Below are positions 48,470 to 58,781 of a stretch of DNA of 64,000 bases, piece by piece (the stretch's first letter is position 1; each line of letters opens with the position of its first letter). The notes beneath the pieces were generated by a model. It saw nothing but the letters and a program-made list of their open reading frames with translations, had not been told where the DNA came from and did no database searches. The stretch comes from Leptospira sp. (lineage in GTDB: Bacteria > Spirochaetota > Leptospiria > Leptospirales > Leptospiraceae), in assembly GCA_002786225.1 (NCBI GenBank), contig PEQN01000016.1:1-64000 (forward strand), written 5' to 3'. The position numbers were made by a program, and so were the translations under genes.

Positions 48470-51160
48470 ATGAAGAAAAACATCAGCGATCGTTATGAAC
48501 CCGAATCTGTAGAGAAAAAATGGCGAGATACATGGGAGCAGAAGCAGGCTTTCTCACCTAGTCCACAATCCCAGAACGGAAATTTTTCTATCGTGATTCC
48601 ACCTCCCAATGTCACGGGATTTCTACACATAGGTCATGCTCTAAATCATACCATCCAAGATATCATCATTCGCTTGGAACGTAAGAAAGGAAAATCAACT
48701 GTGTGGATACCTGGAATGGACCATGCAGGAATTGCAACTCAGATGGTTGTTGAGCGCGAACTTGCCAAAGAGGGTGCAAAACGCACGGATTTTACTAGAG
48801 AAGATTTCATAAAAAAGGTTTGGGATTGGAAGGCTCATTCCGGTGGACAAATTACCAACCAACAAAGGTTACTCGGTGAGTCAGTAGATTGGAATAAAGC
48901 AAGATTTACTTTTGATGATGGCTTGTCTAAGGCTGTAATCAAAGTTTTCAAAAACCTCTACGATGATGGCTTGATCTACCGTGGCGAAAGAATCATTAAC
49001 TGGTGCCCAGTATCCAAGACAGCAATTTCTGATATAGAAGTAGAATACAAAGAAAAGCATGGCAAGTTGTATCATATCAAATACCCATTTGTAGATGGAT
49101 CTGGTTTTGCTATTGTTGCTACAACTCGTCCAGAAACCATGTTTGGCGATGTTGCAGTTTGTGCGAATCCAAATGATACTCGATATTCTAAGCTCGCTGG
49201 CAAAAGTATTCAACTTCCATTGACCAATCGACAGATTCCACTCCTGATGGACAGTTTCGTAGAACAAGAGTTCGGATCTGGTTTGGTAAAGATTACTCCT
49301 GCTCATGATTTAAATGACTTTGAAGCTGGGCAGAGGTTAGGTCTAAAGCCAGTATTGATTATGAATTTGGATGGAAGCTTAAACGAGTTATGCGGTGAGT
49401 ATGCTGGCTTGGATCGTTTTGAAGCAAGAAAGAAGGTAGTTGCTGATTTAGAAAAACTTGGACTTATTGATAAAATTGAAAACCACACTCATGCAGTTGG
49501 CCATAATACGAGAGGTGGAGCTGTCATTGAGCCTTTACTTTCCACTCAGTGGTTTGTTAATATCACACCTCTTGCTAAGCCTGCCATCGAAGTAGTGAAA
49601 AGTGGTAGAGTAGAATTCATACCTAAGATGTGGGAGAAGACTTACTTTGAGTGGATGGAGAATATCAAAGATTGGTGTATCTCTAGACAACTTTGGTGGG
49701 GCCATAGAATCCCTGCATATTATTTGAATGATGGAACTATGGTTGTAGCTGAATCTTTGGAGGAGGCTATCCAAGAATTTACAAAATTGGGAAAGAAAGT
49801 TCAAGCAGAAGATATCAAGCAAGATGAGGATGTTCTTGATACTTGGTTTTCTTCAGGACTTTGGGCGTTCAGTGTGTACGGTTGGCCTGAGAAGACAGAA
49901 GACCTCAAGAAATTTTATCCAAATTCTATACTTGTAACAGGTTTTGATATTATATTCTTCTGGGTTGCACGAATGATTATGTTTGGGCTTAGATTTATGG
50001 ATGATGTTCCATTTCATAAGGTTCTCATTCATGGATTGGTTCGTGACAAAGATGGCAAAAAGTTTAGTAAGAGTTTGGGTAATGTCGTTGATCCCTTGGA
50101 TATGATTGCAAAATACGGGACCGATTCTTTCCGCTTCTTCCTAGCGGCTGTTCTTCCCGAAGGAAAAGATATAATTTTTGATGAGAGTAGATTGGATGGT
50201 TACCGTTCGTTTTGTAACAAAATCTGGAATTCTACTCGATTTATAACAATGAATCTAGCTGATGACTTCAAACCTCAACCAATTAACAAGGATGAGTTGG
50301 AGCCAAGTGATGAATGGATACTATCTCGTTTTGATCTCACCTTGGAAAAATATGAGAAAGCTTATAGTAATTATCATTTCTTTGAAATGGCTCAAGTGAT
50401 TTATGAATTTATCTGGGGAGATCTTTGTGATTGGTATATTGAGTTGGTTAAGCCACGAATCTATGGTAAGTCAACTGAAGTATCATCTAACACGGCTAAG
50501 GACGTTCTAGTATCTGTTCTTACGAAAGCTATGGGACTGCTGAATCCATTTATGCCTTTCATCACAGAGGAGATTCATTCTTTATTTAGTGACAATTTAC
50601 TTGCTACCGAATCATTTCCAGAATGCTTTGCTAAGGATTTTGACAGAAATAGTACAAGCACTACTTATTGGAAGGCATCATCTGGGCTTGCTAAGACTGA
50701 GCTTATGATAGAAATCATCAATAAGATTCGAGCTATGCGTGCTGAACTTTCTGTAAAGCCAGATAAGAAGTGTAAGGTGATACTTAAGTCTGCTGATAGC
50801 ATAGTTGCAGAAATTGTTGAAACTGAATCTACTTATATCATGCAACTTGCCAAGGCAGAATCCATCGAGCTAATAAGCAATTATACCCCAGATAAATCGG
50901 ATGCTATCGGTCCTTTCTCTAAAGGGGAGATTGCTTTGCCATTATCAGGGATTTTAGATTTTGCAAAAGAAAAAGAAAGGCTGAGCAAAGAATTGAATCA
51001 ACTAGATGAAGAGATTTATAAGATTGATAAAAAGCTTTCGAATCCTGGATTTCTTGAAAAAGCAAAGGCTGATGTGGTTGACAAAGAAAAACAAAAGATG
51101 CAAGTTCTTCAAGATAAGAAAGACGTTATTAAAAACGCTATCGAACGATTAGGAAATTAA
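48470..51160 (+). CDS. valS: Valine--tRNA ligase
   Basis: 896 residues. [15 protein letters not shown] near residue 50 holds the HIGH motif; KFSKSLGN near 530 is [19 protein letters not shown] and the CP1 editing domain sit between them. The C-terminal region ([23 protein letters not shown]) is the tRNA-binding coiled coil typical of ValRS. It charges tRNA-Val and edits mischarged threonine. purD follows after one base, suggesting an operon. Confidence 0.98.
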   Translation: MKKNISDRYEPESVEKKWRDTWEQKQAFSPSPQSQNGNFSIVIPPPNVTGFLHIGHALNHTIQDIIIRLERKKGKSTVWIPGMDHAGIATQMVVERELAKEGAKRTDFTREDFIKKVWDWKAHSGGQITNQQRLLGESVDWNKARFTFDDGLSKAVIKVFKNLYDDGLIYRGERIINWCPVSKTAISDIEVEYKEKHGKLYHIKYPFVDGSGFAIVATTRPETMFGDVAVCANPNDTRYSKLAGKSIQLPLTNRQIPLLMDSFVEQEFGSGLVKITPAHDLNDFEAGQRLGLKPVLIMNLDGSLNELCGEYAGLDRFEARKKVVADLEKLGLIDKIENHTHAVGHNTRGGAVIEPLLSTQWFVNITPLAKPAIEVVKSGRVEFIPKMWEKTYFEWMENIKDWCISRQLWWGHRIPAYYLNDGTMVVAESLEEAIQEFTKLGKKVQAEDIKQDEDVLDTWFSSGLWAFSVYGWPEKTEDLKKFYPNSILVTGFDIIFFWVARMIMFGLRFMDDVPFHKVLIHGLVRDKDGKKFSKSLGNVVDPLDMIAKYGTDSFRFFLAAVLPEGKDIIFDESRLDGYRSFCNKIWNSTRFITMNLADDFKPQPINKDELEPSDEWILSRFDLTLEKYEKAYSNYHFFEMAQVIYEFIWGDLCDWYIELVKPRIYGKSTEVSSNTAKDVLVSVLTKAMGLLNPFMPFITEEIHSLFSDNLLATESFPECFAKDFDRNSTSTTYWKASSGLAKTELMIEIINKIRAMRAELSVKPDKKCKVILKSADSIVAEIVETESTYIMQLAKAESIELISNYTPDKSDAIGPFSKGEIALPLSGILDFAKEKERLSKELNQLDEEIYKIDKKLSNPGFLEKAKADVVDKEKQKMQVLQDKKDVIKNAIERLGN

Positions 51161-51161
51161 G

Positions 51162-52445
51162 ATGCAGAAAAAATACCGAGTTCTACTGCTTGGCAGTGGT
51201 GGGCGTGAGCATGCTATCGCCCATTCCATTTTACAATCGCCATACCTTGCTGACCTAAAAGTTTATCCTGGAAATGCAGGATTTAACAAAGATCAGTTGC
51301 TACCTCAAGGCAGTCTAGATTGGAACAACAAAGAAGAATTCCAAACCGCATGCAAAGGAAAATATGATTTAGTTATAGTCGGACCTGAAGATCCTCTTGT
51401 TTCAGGAGTAGCAGATTGGATGGAAGAGCTTGGAATACCGTGTTTTGGACCCTCAGCGTATTGTGCACAATTGGAAGGATCCAAGGATTTTGCCAAAAAA
51501 CTGATGTTAGATGCTGGTGTTCCTACCGCTCAATACAGAACATTCACCGATTATGATTCTTCATTGGCGTACTGCAAAGAAAAAACACTTCCGCTTGTAA
51601 TCAAAGCAGATGGTCTAGCCGCTGGAAAGGGTGTAACAGTTTGCCTAGAATTAGTACAAATTGAACAATCCCTGAAAGAAATTTTTCTAGAAAAAAAGTT
51701 CGGTAGCAGTGGAAACCAAGTTGTAATTGAAGATTTTCTTGAAGGGGAAGAGGCAAGTATCTTTGCTATTTGTGATGGAAAGAATTATGTACTTTTGCCA
51801 GCAGCACAAGACCACAAGAGAGCTTATGATAATGATGAGGGTCCTAATACAGGTGGAATGGGTGCATATTGTCCTGCGCCCATAGCTAGTGAGCTTGTCA
51901 TAGCAAAAGTAAAGACAAGAATTATAGAGCCTATGCTTGCAGAATTAATGAAAAAAGGCAAACCATACAAGGGTGTACTCTATGCAGGCTTAATGATTGA
52001 TTCTAAGGCAGATCCCTATGTCGTAGAGTTCAACTGTAGATTCGGTGATCCAGAAACCCAAGCGGTTCTACAATTGATTGAATCAGATATCTTGGAACTT
52101 TTTTATAATGTTAGTACGCATAACTTAATCAACAATCCTCCAATAAAAATCTCAAGCAAACATTCATCCATAGTAGTTCTTGCAGCAAAAGGATACCCTG
52201 GTGAATATGTTAAATCTATTTTGATCGATTCAACAAAACCTAAAGAAAAAGATACTATGATCTTTCATGCAGGAACAAAATTTGCAGATGATGGTAGCAT
52301 TGTGAGTAGTGGTGGTAGAGTTCTAGGAATTGTCTCATTAGGAGATAGCTTAAAAGATTCTATTGACAAGACTTACTCGTTTATAAATAGTTTTAAAACT
52401 GATTCGCTTTTTTATAGGAAAGACATTGGTAGGAGAGCACTTTAA
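51162..52445 (+). CDS. purD: Phosphoribosylamine--glycine ligase (GARS)
   Basis: 427 residues, ATP-grasp enzyme of the second step of purine synthesis. LLLGSGGREHAIAHSILQSP opens the N domain; LVIKADGLAAGKGVTVC is the ATP-grasp lysine loop; NTGGMGAYCPAP and EFNCRFGDPETQAV are the signature motifs. The length is typical. It is downstream of valS (one base apart) and directly upstream of an uncharacterised gene (three bases). Confidence 0.98.
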   Translation: MQKKYRVLLLGSGGREHAIAHSILQSPYLADLKVYPGNAGFNKDQLLPQGSLDWNNKEEFQTACKGKYDLVIVGPEDPLVSGVADWMEELGIPCFGPSAYCAQLEGSKDFAKKLMLDAGVPTAQYRTFTDYDSSLAYCKEKTLPLVIKADGLAAGKGVTVCLELVQIEQSLKEIFLEKKFGSSGNQVVIEDFLEGEEASIFAICDGKNYVLLPAAQDHKRAYDNDEGPNTGGMGAYCPAPIASELVIAKVKTRIIEPMLAELMKKGKPYKGVLYAGLMIDSKADPYVVEFNCRFGDPETQAVLQLIESDILELFYNVSTHNLINNPPIKISSKHSSIVVLAAKGYPGEYVKSILIDSTKPKEKDTMIFHAGTKFADDGSIVSSGGRVLGIVSLGDSLKDSIDKTYSFINSFKTDSLFYRKDIGRRAL

Positions 52446-52448
52446 ATT

Positions 52449-53288
52449 ATGCCGTTTGCTATAGCTGGGAATGTTGAACGATTTGAACGGGAATCTTTAA
52501 GAGGTTTTGAGAAGCATCTAGGTATTATTTTATCACCTCACCAACCAGCACTACAACAGAAAAGAATGATCTTCAGAGCCTTAGTAGAAAAAGGCGGAGT
52601 TCATAGTATTTTAGAGAGCCTAAGTAAAAAGGAATTATTATCTTTAATTTTTATTATCACTCAATTCGGAGATACAACAACCATAGAGACTCCTCCTGAA
52701 TATACAGATGTCAAGAACATTCCGTACGTAATTGAATGGAAGAAAAATCATTTTACTATTCCCTTGGAGATATTTCAATATTTTTCCGTAGAACGTCTGT
52801 TTCGTGAACAAGCATATTTATTCGCACTCATTCCTATGCTTACTAAGGAAGAAAAGAAATCTTGGATACGATGGATAGAAGTTGACTTCGAATCTGGCAA
52901 GGATCGTAATTTAGATTTCGAAATTTACTTCCATTGCAGACTCTTACAAAAGCCATTCCAAGGCAAATCCTTAATCCAAGATCCAGAATTCTTGCTAGAA
53001 GATCTCTGGCCAACTGGAAGTTGTGAGCAGATGGATTGGTACTACAAGGGTCTTACAACATTTTACTATTCCTTGCAAGAACTTTCCAAAAAGGAAAGAG
53101 ATCCTTTCAAGAAACATGTCATCGAAGTTATAAAATGTGGAAAATACGTTCTGCGTAAATCCCACCGAAATGCAACACTCAATCAATCTACCTTAGTTGC
53201 CACTGTTGAAGGTGCAACTCCCCAACTACGTGAAACCATATTCCAATGGGAAAAGCAAGACGAAGATAGAAGATCAAGCCTTTTCTAA
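52449..53288 (+). CDS. Conserved-looking hypothetical protein after purD
   Basis: 279 residues, soluble, no signal peptide. MPFAIAGNVERFERESLRGFEKHLG and a helical middle region (FRALVEKGGVHSILESLSKKELLSLIFIIT) are followed by mixed segments rich in aromatic residues (EIFQYFSVERLFREQAYLFALIPML). I recognise no motif. It starts three bases after purD, so it belongs to the valS-purD operon. A palindromic-repeat copy starts about 20 bases after its stop. Confidence 0.65.
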   Translation: MPFAIAGNVERFERESLRGFEKHLGIILSPHQPALQQKRMIFRALVEKGGVHSILESLSKKELLSLIFIITQFGDTTTIETPPEYTDVKNIPYVIEWKKNHFTIPLEIFQYFSVERLFREQAYLFALIPMLTKEEKKSWIRWIEVDFESGKDRNLDFEIYFHCRLLQKPFQGKSLIQDPEFLLEDLWPTGSCEQMDWYYKGLTTFYYSLQELSKKERDPFKKHVIEVIKCGKYVLRKSHRNATLNQSTLVATVEGATPQLRETIFQWEKQDEDRRSSLF

Positions 53289-53309
53289 GGTGAGGATTGG
53301 CTGAGTCTC

Positions 53310-53333
53310 GCCCAGGACCCAGCACCATTTTTA
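53310..53333. repeat. Island repeat, partial copy 1
   Basis: Contains the GACCCAGCACCATTT arm shared with the copies at 60105 and 62087 but not the returning arm. It lies at the left edge of the accessory island, 22 bases after the valS-purD operon. Confidence 0.6.
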
Positions 53334-53406
53334 ATAATTCTATTCTATCTGTGTTTATTTCACCTAATTTAAAAAGAGAGGCTACTCAGAAGAGCAAATT
53401 CGAAAC

Positions 53407-55944
53407 ATGACGCCAGATCAGCACGATGAACTAGCCAATGCGATACGAATTGAAAATGATAATAATACCTTGGTAGCTAAAGGCCTTGATCCTGATGCCA
53501 TGACTCCTGAGCAAAGGAATATAGCATTAAACGATCTTCAGCCAATTATACATTCCCCGTTAGATGACCTATTGGGTGCACTGGGAACAATAGGAGGAGG
53601 ATTGATCGGCTCTCTAGGACTTGCCTTTGGACGTAAAAGAGAAGATGAGATAACTGGGGAAGCTACGGTGAGAGATGGAAAGATAGAAGGGGATAAGCCT
53701 CCTGTTCCAGATTCATTAATTGATCCAATCGGTAAAACTGAAGGTGATATAATACTCACGGATAATGGACCAGAAATCGTAGGTCCAGATGGTAGACAAT
53801 ACCCAGTCAATTCACGAGAAGGGATGGAGATTAGAATGCGGCTAGCTGGTTTTACAAATACCCAAGTTATAAATGTTTCTGATACTAAGACTGAAAGAGA
53901 TGTAACAATAAATCAGATAGATGGCCGTGATTATAAAACGATAAAATCTGATTTACTTTTAAATATGCCTACTAATTTAAAAGATTCAACGATCGATAGA
54001 TTCAATAAGGAGATCTCAGGAAATTTAGTAGATGTCCTAAAAAAATCGGAGGACACATCAAAAACAAATATCCAGAAAGAAAAAGAGAAAATCCATAAAG
54101 ATAAAGAATCAATTGAAAGCTGGTCTAATGGTGGAATAATCAAAAAAGAAAAAGAAATTATTGCAAGAGGTGTTGAGGAAAAACTAAATACGGAGCAATA
54201 TAAAAAGTTAATTGAGAAACGAAACAACATAGATACTTTAAAGGCAGGATTGTTAGATATCTCTAAAGGAAAATCACTATTGGAGAATAATGCTCTAAAA
54301 GATAGATTTATTGACTTAGATACAGAACAGATTGCAACGTATTCTGAACAATTATCTAAAGAGGTAACAAGTGGAAGGTTATCTAAAGAAGTATTTAATA
54401 AGTTAGTAAATGATAAGGTTATTGAATTAGACAAGAACCGAAAAGAAGCTCTGAAAAATATTTCCGCTTCAACATATTTAAAAACGTTTCAAGGCTTAAA
54501 CGAAAAGATGTTTCCAGGAGGAAAAGATGAGAAAGCTTCCTTTCTTACTCCAACTGAGAAAAAGTCCACCTCTAACCGCTACCATCTAGGTGAATTGAAT
54601 TACGAACTTCTCTCTACTAAGGAAAAAAATGTTATGGATGCAAAATTGGAAAAAGCGGGGCTCAAACCTTCGTCTGAGGTGCTGAAAACAAACCCAGAAA
54701 TTAAGAACGCCTACCAAAAGTTGATAGTAAACTATGTTCTTAAAGAAAGAGAAATACTTTCAAAAGTCCAAGAATCTGCTTTAAACCAAAAACAAATCGA
54801 TGCCTTTAAAAACTCAGCTATAAAGGAAGTAACTACACAAGTTACCACCTTGAAAGCGAGAGAAAAAGCAGCTTTCGAAGTAAAAATTTCCTACAAAGAC
54901 CCGTCGACCGGTAAAATCGTATCTAAACTTGTTGATAGTCGAGATCCCTCCTTAAATGCAGAACAATCAAAACTTGCAAAGAAAGCTCTTGCCGAAAAAG
55001 AAGAAACACGCATTCTAAAGGAACGAGATAAGGTCGAGAAGGAATGGAAAGCTGCTAATGATAAAATCTTAGAACAAAAATTACTAGACGCTGCTAGCGA
55101 GGCAAGGATTAGGGAATTGACAAGTTATAGTCAACAAGAGTGGGTAGACGCTATGGCAGAACAACCTGACCCTGATAAACGTGCCAAGATGCTAGAAGAA
55201 AGAAAGCTTAAGGAGCATGCGGCAGAGATTAGGGAAATTCAATCTATACAAATTGAGAAAAGGGTTGAAATGTACGTGAATAATTCGCTCATGGGTCAAG
55301 GTAAAGAAGGTCCAGTTTACAAACAGGTGATCACAACTTATGAATACTTTAAAAATATTGATATTGATTCAGAAGTAGCGAAAATTTCTGATCCCGAGAA
55401 AAAGAAAATTGCGAGAGAGGCTTTGGAGTTTATACGTCAAACTCCAACAGCTGAAAAATTTGCCAATGATACTCAAGCCGCTCTTTGTAATGTAATTTCT
55501 GCTTGGGAGGCTGCAATGATCGCAGGAAGGCCTGATGTGAATACCGATTTTCCTACATTCTATAAGGAACAAGTGTTGGCTGGAAATATTAAGAAGGATA
55601 CCTATGGAAAGGATACCGTAGGAGTTTTCTTCAATGCCGACAAACCTTACCTTGAGCCAACTGAACGGCTTGCAAGTAATAGTGAGTTTGATTTTTCCTC
55701 CGATTCAGGCAGAGACAAAATCAATGAAAAACTTGAATCAACCTCTGCGAGAGTGGCACAAGTATATCTAGACTATCCAGGAGGAAAGACTGGAGAACAC
55801 TTTGTCATTGCTTATAGAAACTCGCAAGGCGAATGGATCATCAAAGATCATAACGAGAGGGGAGCGCCAAATTGGAAAAACGGTGGTTTACTTTCGAGAG
55901 CTGTTCTTGATGGAAAAATTGCGGATATCAGGTTATTAAAATAA
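53407..55944 (+). CDS. Large 5'-truncated polymorphic-toxin-like protein with C-terminal cysteine-peptidase-like domain
   Basis: 845 residues, no signal peptide. A Gly-rich stretch (about 54-75) precedes a long charged, helical region (190-660). The last 160 residues carry a possible peptidase triad: Cys694 in ALCNVISAW, His798 in GEHFVIAY and Asp814 in IIKDHN. The frame is open upstream for 14 codons reading like native protein (RGYSEEQIRN before MTPDQH), and stops at 53365, so the usual long N-terminus seems lost. It resembles very long Leptospira toxin-like proteins (TIGR04388 by memory). A small exported protein gene follows after one base and could encode immunity. Confidence 0.7.
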   Translation: MTPDQHDELANAIRIENDNNTLVAKGLDPDAMTPEQRNIALNDLQPIIHSPLDDLLGALGTIGGGLIGSLGLAFGRKREDEITGEATVRDGKIEGDKPPVPDSLIDPIGKTEGDIILTDNGPEIVGPDGRQYPVNSREGMEIRMRLAGFTNTQVINVSDTKTERDVTINQIDGRDYKTIKSDLLLNMPTNLKDSTIDRFNKEISGNLVDVLKKSEDTSKTNIQKEKEKIHKDKESIESWSNGGIIKKEKEIIARGVEEKLNTEQYKKLIEKRNNIDTLKAGLLDISKGKSLLENNALKDRFIDLDTEQIATYSEQLSKEVTSGRLSKEVFNKLVNDKVIELDKNRKEALKNISASTYLKTFQGLNEKMFPGGKDEKASFLTPTEKKSTSNRYHLGELNYELLSTKEKNVMDAKLEKAGLKPSSEVLKTNPEIKNAYQKLIVNYVLKEREILSKVQESALNQKQIDAFKNSAIKEVTTQVTTLKAREKAAFEVKISYKDPSTGKIVSKLVDSRDPSLNAEQSKLAKKALAEKEETRILKERDKVEKEWKAANDKILEQKLLDAASEARIRELTSYSQQEWVDAMAEQPDPDKRAKMLEERKLKEHAAEIREIQSIQIEKRVEMYVNNSLMGQGKEGPVYKQVITTYEYFKNIDIDSEVAKISDPEKKKIAREALEFIRQTPTAEKFANDTQAALCNVISAWEAAMIAGRPDVNTDFPTFYKEQVLAGNIKKDTYGKDTVGVFFNADKPYLEPTERLASNSEFDFSSDSGRDKINEKLESTSARVAQVYLDYPGGKTGEHFVIAYRNSQGEWIIKDHNERGAPNWKNGGLLSRAVLDGKIADIRLLK

Positions 55945-55945
55945 G

Positions 55946-56440
55946 GTGATAGAGATGTATAGGAAAGTTATATTAACGTGTATATTGATTTGTTTAACCA
56001 GCAACTCTAATTGTATAGAAAGTTCTTTAGAAAAAAAGTATGAGGCATTTAATCATTATTATTATTTTCATACTCAATTGGAGCAATTAGGTAAATATGG
56101 TTTTTCTGAAACTGAAAAATTCCAATATGGAAAATTTGATTTCAAAACGGCTAGTTTAGATTTATATGATATAGATACATGGGAAGTTAAGAAAATTCTA
56201 AAGCTAAAGAATTATAAAGACAATGTTTTTCTTGTCGATGGTTACAAGAAGTTTTTTCTTTATACGGAGCCAAAATTACAGTTAGTTTTCATCAAAGATA
56301 AAGACAATATAAAGTCGTATATTACAGGCGGGCATGGAGAGGATTTGACAACTCTGGATGCGTGTAAAGAACACGCAAAGAAAGTAAAAAAAGAAATTGA
56401 CGATGCACAACAATGCGATGGCTGTCAGGGGCCGATGTAA
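55946..56440 (+). CDS. Small exported protein, candidate immunity protein 1
   Basis: 164 residues with an N-terminal hydrophobic segment (VILTCILICLTS) and a Cys at about 23 that may be lipidated. The mature part HYYYFHTQLEQLGKYGFSETEKFQYGKFDFKTASLDLY is matched by the protein at 56980-57462 (HIYYFDTQLRNLEEYGFKKSERYQYGIFDHKSASLKL), and the C-terminal DACKEHAKKVKKE recurs as DACKEHSAKVKKE. It starts one base after the toxin-like gene. Pairing with the C-terminal domain twice in the locus suggests neutralising it. The family is unknown to me. Confidence 0.68.
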   Translation: MIEMYRKVILTCILICLTSNSNCIESSLEKKYEAFNHYYYFHTQLEQLGKYGFSETEKFQYGKFDFKTASLDLYDIDTWEVKKILKLKNYKDNVFLVDGYKKFFLYTEPKLQLVFIKDKDNIKSYITGGHGEDLTTLDACKEHAKKVKKEIDDAQQCDGCQGPM

Positions 56441-56469
56441 ACCGTATGATTAAATTATTTAATTATCAT

Positions 56470-56983
56470 CTCTAAATCTGCCGAAGATTTTGCCAAGCAA
56501 ACTCAGTCAGCCCTATGTAATATAATTACTGGCTGGGAAGCAGCGATGATTGCAGGAAGAAAAGTTGAGCCAGATTTTGCAAAGTTTTATATCGAACAGG
56601 TCAAGTTGGGAGCAATCACTGTTGATACCCATGGGAAAAATGAAGCAGTTTTCTACGGAACTTCGAAAGAATATTTGGGTCCAAATGAATTACTTTCTGA
56701 TGCTAAAGGACCAAATCTAAATTTTTCTACGCAGGAAGGCCGAGGAAAAATCATAGATTACTTGGAATCGACTCCGTCCCGTGTAGCAATGGTTCATCTA
56801 GATTATGAAGGTGATGGGAAGGGCGACCATTTTGTGGTTGCGTATAAAAATTCACAAGGTGAATGGATAATAAAGGATCATAATGAAAAAGGAACACCTA
56901 GTAAGGAACGATGGAAATACGGCGGATTGTTGAGTGTAGCAGTTAAAAAAGGAAAAATTAAAGATATAAGGTTGGTTAAATGA
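56470..56983 (+). pseudogene. Orphan C-terminal toxin-domain cassette 2
   Basis: From about 56470 the frame encodes SAEDFAKQTQSALCNIITGWEAAMIAGRK, parallel to TAEKFANDTQAALCNVISAWEAAMIAGRP of the 845-residue protein, and continues to the end. Candidate catalytic residues are Cys (56516), His in GDHFVVAY (56828) and Asp in IIKDHN (56876). There is no ATG upstream of the Cys; the first Met (56546) would exclude it. It looks like a silent cassette that could replace the end of a full-length toxin by recombination. A paralogous immunity-type gene overlaps its stop by four bases. Confidence 0.72.
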
Positions 56984-57462
56984 GATTGAAGAAATTCATA
57001 TTATTGTTTTTATTGGCAATTGGCTGCGGAACGTACACACCTTTAGATAATCGCTATGCTAAGTATGATCATATTTACTATTTCGATACCCAACTTCGAA
57101 ATCTTGAAGAGTATGGCTTTAAAAAAAGTGAGAGATACCAATACGGTATTTTTGATCACAAATCGGCTTCTTTGAAACTTATTTCCGCAGATGGAAATTG
57201 GGCGTTTAAGAAAATTCTAAAGCTCAAAAAAACTAACACGGACATTCTAGAAGTTGAAGGATATGATAAATTTTTTATCTATTTCCGAGATCCAAGGGGA
57301 ATAGTTTTTACAGAAAATATCGAAAATGCAAAATCAGTTAAATCTCTAATTGATACAGGCGGTGCTTTGGAAGAACTGACTTCGATCGATGCATGCAAAG
57401 AACATTCTGCAAAAGTTAAAAAAGAGCAAGAAGAATTTACTACGTCTCCTGGGCAGGAGTAA
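56980..57462 (+). CDS. Small lipoprotein, candidate immunity protein 2
   Basis: 160 residues beginning MRLKKFILLFLLAIGCGTY with a good lipobox (LLAIGC). The mature part is paralogous to the protein at 55946-56440, as described there. It overlaps the stop of orphan toxin cassette 2 by four bases (ATGA), the tight coupling expected for a toxin/immunity pair. The paralogues differ most in the middle region, which would fit matching to different toxin variants. Confidence 0.7.
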   Translation: MRLKKFILLFLLAIGCGTYTPLDNRYAKYDHIYYFDTQLRNLEEYGFKKSERYQYGIFDHKSASLKLISADGNWAFKKILKLKKTNTDILEVEGYDKFFIYFRDPRGIVFTENIENAKSVKSLIDTGGALEELTSIDACKEHSAKVKKEQEEFTTSPGQE

Positions 57463-57505
57463 TATACTGATCTTCACTTTAGAAGGAAAAATGAGATGCT
57501 TTTAG

Positions 57506-58033
57506 AGGATACCTTTTTCGGATGCAGCATACCTTCGTAGTAAATGGTGTGTCGCAGTTTCGACTTGGAATTTGCTTAAGAGTAATTTTGGAGATGACAT
57601 TCCAGATTTCATTCCTTTCGTTAAAGAAATGCACAGTAAAGGTTGGATCAAAAACTCAAATATGGAACTATTGCGAGTTGATAATATTATGAACCATTAT
57701 GCAAAGGAACATGGCAAAGGCTTTGATCGTATTTCCCTTCAAGGATTGGATACTAGAGCAGAAAGATACGACCAGCTATCGAAAGACTTAATCGAAAAGA
57801 AACCTGAATCGATTACATTACGAGTGAAAGAGGAATCGGACGGACGTGGACATACGATCTCTTTACACCGACTTCCGAACGGCACGTATAAGGTGGTGGA
57901 TACGTCACAACCGAGAATCAATGGAAGTATTTTTGATCCTATGAATGTGGAAGGATCTCCTTTAGTAGAAGAGCTTTCCGGAAAGAATCCATATGCTAAG
58001 TTACCTCCTAAGGCTTATGACTATGTCAAGTAA
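57506..58033 (+). pseudogene. Orphan C-terminal toxin-domain cassette 3 (diverged)
   Basis: The frame opens after the stop at 57503 and encodes PFSDAAYLRSKWCVAVSTW, with the same C-x5-W pattern as ALCNVISAW in cassettes 1 and 2, then GRGHTISLH (His at 57851) and VVDTSQP (Asp at 57899). The rest is much diverged and ends PPKAYDYVK. The first in-frame start codon is TTG 57572, after the Cys, so it is again a module without its own start. A leucine-rich-repeat gene overlaps its end. A peptidase-like or deamidase-like activity is inference. Confidence 0.62.
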
Positions 58034-58781
58034 TAGTAATTTTATTTTAGGCATCATTGCCAAAAATATACTTTTTAGTTGGATATGTTTATGCATTGAC
58101 TGCAGTGATAACTTAAGACTTCCACTAGATGAAAAGCAAACAGCGACTATTTTGGAAAACAAAGGCTATAAGATTAATCAAAATACATTAAAGCCAGGGC
58201 AACATATTCATACAATTGAATTTAGTACTAAAACAAAATATGAAATAGATGATTTACCTTTAATTTGCAAATTACCTACCCTCAAAAATTTATCAATTGA
58301 AGGCATTGAATTTCCATATTTTTCTGATGATGCGGTGAGAAGTTGTGCGAGAAGTAACATAAATAATTTTATGTTAGGAAAAGTGAAATTTCAAAATAAC
58401 AGTTTTTGTGAACTATTAAAACAAAAAAAGACTCCTGAGTTAAAACTTTTTTTTTACTATTCCGCCATTAATAAAAACCTAATTGACTGTCTTTCTGAAC
58501 TCGAAAGTCTAACCAGCTTTGGTCTTGATGGAGATTTAAATTTTACAGACGATGATTTTTGTGCTTTTTCAAAAAAGTCAAAAAACTTAACCTTTCTTCG
58601 TCTTAATTATTCAAATTTAGGAAAGAAAAGCCTTGAGTGTATATTAAATTTTCCTAAATTAACCAGCGTCATGTTGCAAGACTGGAAGAATGTCCCGATG
58701 GCAGAACATTTTAAAATCATGGATGCCTATAAAAAAAAGTATGGTCGAAAAATTGAGAAATTGATCAACGATACATATTGA
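58023..58781 (+). CDS. Leucine-rich-repeat lipoprotein, candidate immunity protein 3
   Basis: About 252 residues from the ATG at 58023 (an earlier in-frame ATG is at 58017). A hydrophobic segment ends with CLCIDC, fitting an exported or lipidated protein. LRR-like units include LPTLKNLSIEGIEF, TFLRLNYSNLGKKSLECIL and FPKLTSVML. It overlaps the third toxin cassette by 11 bases. It is unrelated in sequence to the other two candidate immunity proteins, as expected if immunity is matched to a different C-terminal domain. Confidence 0.62.
   Translation: MSSNSNFILGIIAKNILFSWICLCIDCSDNLRLPLDEKQTATILENKGYKINQNTLKPGQHIHTIEFSTKTKYEIDDLPLICKLPTLKNLSIEGIEFPYFSDDAVRSCARSNINNFMLGKVKFQNNSFCELLKQKKTPELKLFFYYSAINKNLIDCLSELESLTSFGLDGDLNFTDDDFCAFSKKSKNLTFLRLNYSNLGKKSLECILNFPKLTSVMLQDWKNVPMAEHFKIMDAYKKKYGRKIEKLINDTY

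Noticed and set aside
48470..48490. T-box leader upstream of valS
   Set aside because: The divergent gap to the small gene at 48397 is about 72 bases, too short for a T-box structure, and no anti-terminator is visible.
53931..54434. Minus-strand ORF of 167 residues inside the toxin-like gene
   Set aside because: Antisense shadow of a charged coiled-coil region; the plus strand has matching paralogous structure and a continuous reading frame.
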